A stretch of DNA of 25,177 bases from Bacteroidales bacterium. Its GTDB lineage: Bacteria > Bacteroidota > Bacteroidia > Bacteroidales > WCHB1-69. The notes below the pieces were generated by a model that saw nothing but the letters and a program-made list of their open reading frames with translations, did no database searches and was not told the origin of the DNA. Below are positions 7,554 to 17,600 of this stretch, piece after piece (within the stretch, counting starts at the first letter, position 1; every line of letters starts with the position of its first letter). Where the stretch lies: the NCBI GenBank assembly GCA_017527945.1, contig JAFXPL010000050.1, positions 1-25,177 on the forward strand. The letters run 5' to 3'. The position numbers and the translations under genes were made by a program.

Positions 7554-8594
7554 TTAGTTCGGCTTATACCCCGATTCTTTCAGGAATTTCTGGCTATCTG
7601 TCATGGCCATGAGGTCCTTCAATGTAGTTCCAGGATGGTTTTTCATATAGCTTTGAACGATCTGATAGCCGATGAAGACACCCAAACGTCCTGGAGAATC
7701 GTTGCCGAAGTCGCGGGTGAAGGGGGTCTCATCCATCATCCGGCGGATTACATCCTCTGAGTTGTCGTACACTTTGTTCTTTTCGATGAGGGCGTGCCAG
7801 ACAGCGGACTCATGCGATGTCGCCCATTTGTACTGTTCTTTGCTGTAGCCTAAGATGTCCTGCGCAGGAGTTGTCGGGAACATCGTCTGGGTGAACAGCA
7901 TTTTTTTGCCGGCATCCACCATGTTGTCCAAAAGCGTAACCAACGTCTTATCAGGCAGATGCCTGTAAACCAGTGCCTTTGAAAAACAATCGGTGGCCAT
8001 ATACTTTTTGTCGCAGCGGGCGGCAATGTATTTGGGCATCCCGGCTTGGGCATATTGCTTATAATCCTTGCCCAAATACATGTCCAAGCAGATGAAGATG
8101 GTGTTTTCGTAGCCGAAAACCTGCGGCATCTGAAAATCAATACCCGAAACAAGCGTGCAGAAATCAGGGATTCGCTCATTCGGAAAATGCGTGAGGTAGA
8201 GGGTCATCGCTGGTGTGATAGCGTTCTTAAATTCAGACAGATCCGAAAATTGCTTCTGCGTGTCCTTGTATATCTCCGTGATGACAGGATCGCTGATAAA
8301 CCCTCTGATTGACTGCAGCATTTCGGTGTTGTTCCAAGAACCTTTGGCAATGATATTCTCCGGATATTTGCCATACATGGAAGCAAAAGCAGCCGACATA
8401 TTGCTTTGGTCAATGTTGAACAAGTCTTGTTCGTATCGCAGAATATTGATTTCCACGTTTTTCGAGGTCTCGATCTGTTCTGCCGTCAGTTTCGGCTTCG
8501 TTACTTCCACAGGAGTGTTTTTCTTCCTGCATCCAACCAGCATCGTACAGATTATCAATACGATGCAGATAATGCATAAATTGTTTCTTCTCAT
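7554..8594 (-). CDS. gldB: GldB-family gliding/T9SS-associated lipoprotein
   Basis: The protein has 346 residues from the ATG at 8594, preferred over an upstream TTG because it gives a standard lipoprotein signal (MRRNNLCIICIV... with lipobox LVGC, Cys22). After export it should be lipid-anchored in the envelope. The body matches GldB: INILRYEQDLFNID near the mature N-terminus, a central IFICLDMYLGKDYKQY, PKYIAARCDKKYM, and a late NDSPGRLGVFIGYQIVQSYM motif. GldB is a lipoprotein required for gliding in Flavobacterium and is also found in non-gliding Bacteroidota with T9SS, where its exact job is unclear. The fold is related to zinc-protease-like DUF2268 proteins, but no HExxH motif is seen. 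The symbol rests on family resemblance. The gene lies 46 bp after the giant T9SS cargo gene. Confidence 0.85.
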   Translation of the reverse strand: MRRNNLCIICIVLIICTMLVGCRKKNTPVEVTKPKLTAEQIETSKNVEINILRYEQDLFNIDQSNMSAAFASMYGKYPENIIAKGSWNNTEMLQSIRGFISDPVITEIYKDTQKQFSDLSEFKNAITPAMTLYLTHFPNERIPDFCTLVSGIDFQMPQVFGYENTIFICLDMYLGKDYKQYAQAGMPKYIAARCDKKYMATDCFSKALVYRHLPDKTLVTLLDNMVDAGKKMLFTQTMFPTTPAQDILGYSKEQYKWATSHESAVWHALIEKNKVYDNSEDVIRRMMDETPFTRDFGNDSPGRLGVFIGYQIVQSYMKNHPGTTLKDLMAMTDSQKFLKESGYKPN

Positions 8595-8617
8595 TTTCCT
8601 TGTCGTTTTTGAAAGGG

Positions 8618-8626
8618 GCAAAAATA
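8618..8626 (-). promoter_or_regulatory. -7 box TATTTTTGC for gldB
   Basis: The minus-strand sequence TATTTTTGCCCC lies 23 bp before the gldB ATG, in the 46-bp gap after the giant gene. It suggests that gldB can be transcribed independently. Confidence 0.5.
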
Positions 8627-8640
8627 CGATTTTTTGGCAC

Positions 8641-11600
8641 TTATTCCTTCACAAACGGCTTGGTGACCATTCCAGCTGCCGAACTCAGACGCACAAAATA
8701 CATGCCACTCGCTAAATGGGACACATCAATGCGGACTTCCGACGGCAAACGGTCTGTTTCCACGTTTGTTACGTCAAGAAGTTTGCCATAAACATCATAC
8801 AGCTCAATCTTTGCCGCCTTTATAGAGAAAATGTCGGTCATAAATTCCACATGCAGTATTTCCTTTGCCGGATTTGGATATAACTCCATTCCGAAAGCAT
8901 CTGCACTGTGGTCCGCTATTCCGGTATTCACAGTGACCGTGACGCTGGCAGTAGTACTACAGTTCCCGTTATACGCTGTCACAGTGTATGTTGTGGTGAC
9001 ATCGGGCCACACAATTATCATGTAGCTGTTCTGGCCGGTATTCCAAAAATATTCGTACGCACTATTGTAAGTAGCTGTCAACATGGCACTTTCTCCGACA
9101 TTGATGGTCGTATCACCGCTGATGGTGACCACTGGCGGTTGCTCGATGGTCAAGAACAGGGTATCAACTTGTGCACAGCCGTTGGCATCATCGTGCGCAT
9201 ACATGTAAACACCGCTCTGCGTGTAAGTTTCGCCGCTCCCACTGGACCATGTGTAGCTTTCGCAGGCGGTTTCAAAATAGCGGTCAGGATGCGGGTGATG
9301 GATGGTCAGATGCAAAGTCACCACACTGTCGTAACCCAATGTGGAGGCGAATGTCTGGGTATAGTCGCCGTCATTGGTCAGAATCTCGCCATTCCAGTCG
9401 TAACTTTCGCATGCGCTGACATTCACCTCGGAAGTGACCGCCACGCCGTTATAGACAATGTTGGATCGGGCGCCCGTCAGCGTGATGTCTCTCGTCTGCT
9501 GCACGCATCCTTCCGCCATCACCACTTCGATTTGGTAGAAAAGGGCATCGCCGGCTGGATTATTGTCAGTGAAGGACGTCAGTGTTGAGGGCATTGTCTG
9601 GATGAGCTGCAGATTGTTGTTCGCCGTGCCGCGGTAAAGCTTGTAACTGGCAAATTCAAATCCCTCGTAAGGAGTCCAAATAAGATTCCAGCTATTTCCA
9701 AGTCCTTGGTTGATTGTAAGATGTACGGTTTTGTGGTAAGTACTCATCGGACTTTCACCACCACAAGAATCCAAAGCAGCAACTTTGTAACGATAAGCTC
9801 TCACTGACGGATCTGCGGTTAAATCCTCGTATGCGTTGGCACCGGCAGCCGGTATCGTAGCCAATGGTTCAAAGAGATTGGCAACGACGTTCTCACGATA
9901 AATGCGATAGTGCTTCACGTCCGGGTCGATGAGCTCTTCCCAAACAACGAGGTTGTGGTTACCTTCCACCCCTACCATGCAGATGGACGGAGTCTCCTCA
10001 ATCAGTTCACTAAGGCCCAATTGGACAGGTTCGGAAATCCCTTGGCAACCATTGGTATCGGTGACCGTGACCCAATAGAGTCCAGGCTCAGTGACCGTGA
10101 CGAATGTCGATGTGGAGTTGTTAGACCAAAGATAACTACTGTAACTACCATCTACAGAAATAGTTGCCGAACTTGTTTCACACGGCGAAAGGGTTCCGGC
10201 GACACTGATTTCAGGAGTAAAAGCAGGAACGACCGTCAAATGCAGCGTGACCGTGCTATCGCAGCCATGCACTGTTGAAAGGTGGAAGACGGCCGTGGAG
10301 AGAGACGGGGTCCCAAGTTGGAAAATGGTGTCGCCGTAGGAATAGGGAAGCTCGTTTTCGCAAATGGTGAGAAATTCATCAGTCGTCACGGAGGAGTGGA
10401 TAGTCAGATGCAGGGTCACCACACTGTCACAGCCCGTCGCACTGACAAATGTTTGGGTGAAAGTCCCGGTTTCGGTATAGGTCACACCACGCCACGTGAA
10501 ATCGTCACAACTGGTAGCGGCGAATGCTGATGCAGCCGACGAGTTGATGGTCAGATGCAGGGTCACAATACTGTCACAGCCCGTCGAGCTGGTAAAAGTT
10601 TGCGTGTAGTCACCCGACTCATTGTAGGTCACATCGTTCCAAACGTATTCGTCACAAGCAGTGGCAGAAAATGATGAAGTTACCGTGGGGTGAAGGGTCA
10701 GATGAAGCGTCACAATGCTGTCGCATCCAGAAGCGGCCGTGAAAGTCTGCACTTTGTCGCCGCTATTCGTATAGGTCATACCATTCCAAATATAGCTGTC
10801 ACAAGCAGTATCGGAAAATTCGGAGGTGATTGCCTCCACAATGGTCAAATGCAGGGTGACGATGCTATCGCAGCCTTGCCAATTGATCAATGTCTGTTGA
10901 TAACTTCCTGATTGCGAATAAGTAATGCCATTCCAAACATACTCTTCACAAGCGGTGGCGGAAAACTCAGCAGCGTTGGAATGGTGTATCGTCAGGTGCA
11001 GCGTGACGACACTGTCGCACCCTGTGGATGCGGTCAGCGTCTGTATGTAATCACCTGTTGCATAATAGGTTGCCTGATTCCAGATAAATGAGTCACAAGC
11101 AGTTTGACTGATACTGTTATAAACAATAGGGGTAACGGTCAGGTTGAGGACCACGGTGCTGTCACAGCCGGAAGAGGATTGGAGATATGCCGGGTATGTG
11201 CCTGTTGCGCTCAGTGTCTGTCCGTTGAAAGAATAGGTCTCGCCCTCGCAAATATTGGCAGATACATTAATATTGTATATGTTGTTCACCATAATGTTGA
11301 TATAGGCGATGTAATCTGCACCTGCTTGGTTATAAATGAACGTATCGCGGAACATGCCGGGCGTCTCCGGATAGACAAAGTAGTCATTGTAGAAGAAGCT
11401 CTCTCCGAGACAGATGGTGTCGTAGATATTCTGGCTATTGACAGGGCCGTGCTCGTATGCACCGATGTCTATGCGGTTTTGCTTGATGCGCAGGGAGCCG
11501 CCGAGGTCGTAAAGCGGCAAGTTGAGTGAGGTAGTGTTGGGATTGCCCGCGTTGACGCAGGCTGAACCTGGCGCCAGATTCCAGTCAACATCGGCCTGCG

Positions 11601-14600
11601 AACTGACCCCCGCCACAGATGTCGGGTTCACGAATCGTACGTATGAGGCTGCGGCGTTGCTGCCGTTGTTGAGCGTGTCAAGCGCGATGTTGGCGATGCC
11701 CGATTGTCCACCCTCGATGGCACAATAGGAAAAAGTCCCGTTGCCGTAAAGATTGCCGGTTTCCTCATACGATTTGTTTCCCCAAATGATGCAATTGGTG
11801 TATTCGTTGTCGCTGGTGTAGTTATAGACGCCACCCCTGACATTGCTGCTCCCGCTGTAGCTACTGGTCGCTTTGTTGTTGACAATGTTGCAGTTAACGA
11901 AACGGGCATTGTTTCGCGCCAACACACCGGCAGCGCTGGCTGAGGAATTCCTTGCCGAGCTGTTGTTGGCGATGTTCATGTTCACATACAGACCGCCGTT
12001 CGCATAAAGTCCCGAGCAATGGTTGTTTGTAACAGTGCAGTTCACAATCTGCGCCGAATTGGAACTGTAAACGCCGAAGCTTTCGGAGGTGGAACCGGCG
12101 ACCCCGTTGTGGTGCACAAAACACCCATTAGATTTCCCTCCCGACAAATACAATCCAGAGCCATTATGGCGGATCTCGCATTCGGAAACGGTGCTGTTGT
12201 CGGTGACATACATGCCATAGTTTCCATTTCCCTCAGCCACACAATTGCTGATATTCAAAGATTTACCATACAATCCATATCCATCGTTGCTCGCGAAAAC
12301 GCAGCTGGAAAAGACACAGTTCTCGGCGTGAACGGCCTGACTGGAACTACCTGTATTGCCATGGTTGTCGGCGAACACACAGTTCTGCATTTTCGTGTTG
12401 TCCAACAGGTAGGCACAGGTGCCGTAGCCATCAGCGCTATACGATGCATAGCCGTTCCGGAAGGTGAGTCCGTCGAAAAGGCTGATGCCGATGGGGAACG
12501 GGGATGCTGCCTGCTCAGCGATTTCCGAAATGTCGGGGGTACAATCGGAACAGGTGAAGTGAATCTCGAAGCCGGAATTGTTCGCACTGGCATCGGAGGT
12601 GAAATTCAGTACCAAGATGCCGTTGGTATCGGAGGTCAGGTTCAGGTTTCCAGTCCCGCGAAACGTGCCCAACAGATTGCCTCCGACACCGTCGTAAACA
12701 TAAAGTTTGTCACAGCAGGTTTCCGTGTGGTAAGAACCGCTTAGCGTGATGGTGGATCCTGGATTGTAAGAGCGGAGGATGATGGTCCCGTTGCAATTAT
12801 TAGCGTAGCTGCCCGATGCGCCGCCGTTGTCGTAGATGACACCTGAACAGGCGGTCACGTCCAGCGTGCCCGAGACAGGCATCAAGAGGGCCGCCGGTTC
12901 CGTGAAGTATTCGGTCTCAGTTGTTCCGACATTTCCGGTAAAAGGACAGCTCATTTGCAGCACACGGTGTGCGGAATCACCGTCGATTATGGTGGCGTGT
13001 GCTGTGAAGTTGCGCTGGGAAAGGTCGTAGGTATAATGCTCGTTGCCGACGAATCCGCCATAGACGGTCACATCAGGTTGCACGATGAGCGGTTTGCCCG
13101 GCAAGTAAGTACCGCCTGCCACCCATACCGCAGCCACCGGATTGCTGTTCATGGCCACATCCATGGCGTATTGGAGGTTAGAAGTGGCGTTTGCCCACGA
13201 GGATCCGTCTTGCGCCCCCGCGCCTGTAGTGGTCACGTAGATGATATTGCTTCCCGCCTCCGGAACAATCGGGAAGGCCATGCTATACGCAGACTCGTAT
13301 GCACCGATATCGGCACGCGCCTGCTGGATGCGGGTGTTGCCCGCCAAGTCCATGGTACCGCCCGCCATCGCATTCCGCCCCATGTCGGCGCAGACGGAAC
13401 CCGCTTGGAGCGTCCAGTCGCCGATGGAATTGTACACATCCACACCCGCCTCAGCCGTCGGATTGGTGAATCTTGGGTAACCGATACCGATGCCGCTGTT
13501 TTCCGCTTCCAACGTAATGGCTCCGCTGTAGCCCCCCTGCACGGCGGAAGACACACAGGTAAAATATCGACCACTATAGTTGGTGGAAATCTGGTTGTCG
13601 CTGGTCCCCACCTTGTTTCCCCAGACAATCGTGTTCTGTAGCGTGCTTCCGTTGAGGGAGTGGATGCCGCCGCCGCTGGTCACGGCCGAATTGCGCACAA
13701 TATCACACGAGATAAAGGTCGAACGGTTGTCATACACACCACCACCTGAAGCTCCTGCTGCATTGTTGCCGATCAGGCAGTGGTTGAACCGGCTTCCGTA
13801 GTTGTCGGCAAAAATCCCTCCGCCGTTGCTCCGGGAGGTGTTGTTGCTGATGACGCAACGGGTGATGGTGGAGCCGCTTTGCAGGTACAGTCCCCCGCCC
13901 AAGGCCGCACTGTTGTGCGTGACACTGTTGTCCGAGATAGAACTTCCGTCTTGGGCATCGTAGATGCCGCCTCCCCTGACTTGCCAATTATTGCCGTTGC
14001 CCTCATAGACGGCCACATTGTCATGGATATTGCAGTCCGTGACAAGGCCGTTGTTGTTATACACACCCACGCCATACACGTTGTGGCCGACTCCAGTGCC
14101 CGACAGATTGACAGTATTGTGGTGAATTTCGCAATTGCGGAGAGTGCCGCCGTTGTTATAGACCGCCACGCCACTGAAGGTGACATTGTTGGCCGATCCT
14201 GAGATAGCCGCATTGTTGGCAGTGACGACGCAGTTCTGAAGCGTGCAGTTTTTGCGGATGTAGGCGCCGCCACCCTCGCCGACCATGTTCACAGTGCCAC
14301 CCCGAATGGTGAAGCCATCGATGAGGGTGGGCTGACTGTCAGGGAAGTTTTCGATCTGGTAAAGCACACGGCGGGCGTTGGAACCGAACAGAATGGTCTG
14401 GCTGATGTTGGCTTGCGTGCGGCCACTCACGTCGTAATCGGCGGGCTCGTTGCCGTTGAATCCGCCATAGGCCGTCACATTGGGTTTGAGTACGAAGCTG
14501 TTGTCGGATGAAGTACTGCCAGTGTAGGTACCTTTCTTCACAAAGAGAACCGGTGTGCGGTCGGTGATGAGAGATGCCGCATCCATGGCCTCTTGCAACT

Positions 14601-17600
14601 CCATGGCATTGCTCCATGAGCTGCCGTTGTGGGAACCGGAACCCGTGGTGGTCACGAACAGAATCTTGCGCACAGAAAGATGCAACGTCACCAAACTGTC
14701 GCATTCATCGCTCACGAACCAACGATGGGTGTAAGTACCTGGCTCACTGACCGCAGTGCCGTAGAAATCGTAGCTGCTCCCTTCTATAATAGAGACCGAT
14801 GCCTCACGCGTGAGCGTACACATCCCGCCGCCACAAAAACGCATGTTGCAACGTTGTTGATAACGCGAAATATCGCCCGGATTGTCTATGTTAATGGAGG
14901 ATGAGTAGGTGCGCTCCAGAGCCATAATCTGGTTTGTGCTGTGCATGTAGGATACGGATGTTCCGTTCTCGACACCGCTGTTGTTCAAGATGGCCACCAC
15001 TAAGTTGGATGTGCCGTCCCAAATGAACGGCGTATCAAAAGAGATGGTCGTCCATCCGTTTTCTAAGGTCACGCTGCCGCTATAGACAAGCTGCATGGCG
15101 GAGGAAGGAATCCATGTATATTCGTAGCCCATGTCGGGCTGGGTGGTGTTTCCGAGATAGACGCTAACGGGCGACTTGGTCTGCGCTGTGCCGCCATACT
15201 GGAACGAAATCGAAGTGATGCTGCCCTGCACGCCTTGTGCCGCCAGCTCCGCAGCCGTGAACAGCTGCTGGGTATAGGTGTACTTCCAGTTGTTGCTGGA
15301 ATACCAGCCCATCGGGAAAATTTGGTTTTCGATAGTGCCTTCGCCAATCTGGGCACAGTCGAAGCCGCCTACTGGAACGAAGACACTTACCCAGTCACTG
15401 GTGTCACTCCCGCAGTTCGACCGCACGTAAAAGTCGTAGGTGCCGGCCGCCAACTGCGAGACGGTTAGTTCCGGAGTACCATGCACGACCGCAGAAGTAC
15501 CGTCGCCCCGCGCAAAGCCATGAGGGCCGTACTCCACATCCCAAGATGTTTCCTGGTACCCGGGGAGCCATTCGACCTTCACCGTGTGACGATTCACTTC
15601 CGTGTAATTCAAATGGGATGGACGCAGACAGTTTTTCTGCAAACAAAATCGCATGATTGGAGTATAATTCTCTTTATTCCAGGAGCTTGGATAATCCATA
15701 GGATTGAAGCCGCTATCAAGATTACCATAGATGGAGTAACATAAGGTTCGATTGCTGTACGATTCGTAAAAGCAGTTGAAGCTGACGGAAAACGTTTGGC
15801 CGCTGTCCACGAATGCCACCACCACGTTGCTTGTGCCGTTCCAGACGAAGGACGTGTCAAAATCGAATTTTTCCCAACTATCGGCTTGAATATCATGAAA
15901 AACAACAGGCTTGAAAGGGAATACATTGGTCATGGAAGAGAGGGGAATCCAGGAGACTCCGTCATAGAAATTCTCCAAAGCGGTGTGCCCGATGAATATG
16001 GCAATCTTCCTTGTTTTGGAATTTTGTGACAGGCTGTTGTGGTATTGGACGGCAAGGGAGGCAAGGGCATCGCCGGCTTCCAGCCCCATGGCGGAAAGCT
16101 CCGCAGCTGTGTAGATATGCTGCGCCCAGCTTGCGGCGGCATCCGGGTTAAAGGCCACGTCGTAGTAGTAGCTGTCACTCTGGTTGCTCGGGACGGCACC
16201 GTCGAGGCATTCCATCACCATGCTTGTCTTGAATGTTACAGGACCGAGCGTATTCGTCTGCCCGGAAGCGCACGTATAGGTCAGGTAGGCATCGTATTCC
16301 GTTTCGGCCTGCAATCCCCCGATGGAAGCAGTGGTGCCGGACGCGTTCACGGTGATGCCGTCGCCCGGCGTGAAACCATGCAGCCCGTATTCTATCTGCC
16401 AGTTGAAATCATGGGTCGCGTAACTTGCCGGCTGGAACACCTCCCAGGCGAAGTCGGCGGTGCTGTGACCTGTCCCGGTGCAGGTCAGCTCATATACCAT
16501 AGGCAGACACGTCACTTCGTTAACGCGCAGTAACAACTTGTTGTTGACGTCACCCACGCCAGAGGAGACTATCGTAATGGCACCGGCGGTAGACATGACC
16601 GGGTCTGATGCATTGCCGTTGGTGATGGACATCAAGAGAGGGCCGCCGGTCCCCACACCGTCATATACATAGATACGAAAACCATTGGAGTAGTTGTTCT
16701 GGTAGATAATTTTTTCCAAAAGAAGTTGCCCGCCAGTGGTTTTCGGATAGAGCACCAGCGTGTCGCCCGAAGCAGCACCCCAATTGGCGTAAGTGAGTCC
16801 GTCGTTGTAGCCCAACGGATGCGTGATTTCCAGGATTCCATTGACAACCATGGTGGAAGTTCCTTCGTCGTTGAATCGGTATTGCTGCACACCGGTTGTG
16901 CGCGGCTGCAAAAAGATGACCGTGTTGTAGTTGTTGTAGTCATCACCTCCGGGTTCAAGGCTCCCGATGGCGAAATAACCATCCAAGTAACCGCCCCAGC
17001 CCCAATTGAAGTGGAAGAGATTGTTGTTGTCGTAACCGTCGCAAACGAAAGAGTGTCCGCTGTTGCCGTTGTCGTTATCACCACTGTAGTAGATGGGGCG
17101 TTGAGCGTCAAGCTCTGCTTTCAACATTGAGCGCCACGTTTCATCGTCGTAGTAGGTATGGTTATTCCATGTTCCGATAATAACGCCTGGTGTCCTGTAG
17201 GATTTGCACGCTATCCTCGTTTCGTAGCCGAAATAGCTGGCGAGAGCCGTTTTGGCGCACATGTTATTGGCTGAGCTGCCGTATGGGCCGTAGCTCATGT
17301 TCACCGCGATGCCGCAGTCGCGCATCAGCGTGGCCACGGCATTCACCTGTACAGAACTGCTTGAAGAAGTCAATTCATTGGGCATCAGCGAGTAAGAGTA
17401 TGCTGTGTTGGCGAAATCGGCCGTCAAAGTTCCATAAACGTTATGGGTGTAGGTGTGCGTGCCGAACCCTTGCGCCGGCCACTGGTGGTAGCGGATAAGC
17501 TGCGCCATGGCCGTGGCCACGCAGCCTGTCCACACATGCCCGCTATTGTGCCCGTTGTCGGCAGGACAGAGGCTGTTGTAGTATTGCCCCTGGTCCCACG

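Noticed and set aside
8831..17500. Many plus-strand open frames opposite the giant gene
   Set aside because: They mirror the repeats of the giant coding sequence, lack starts with promoter boxes and resemble no protein family.
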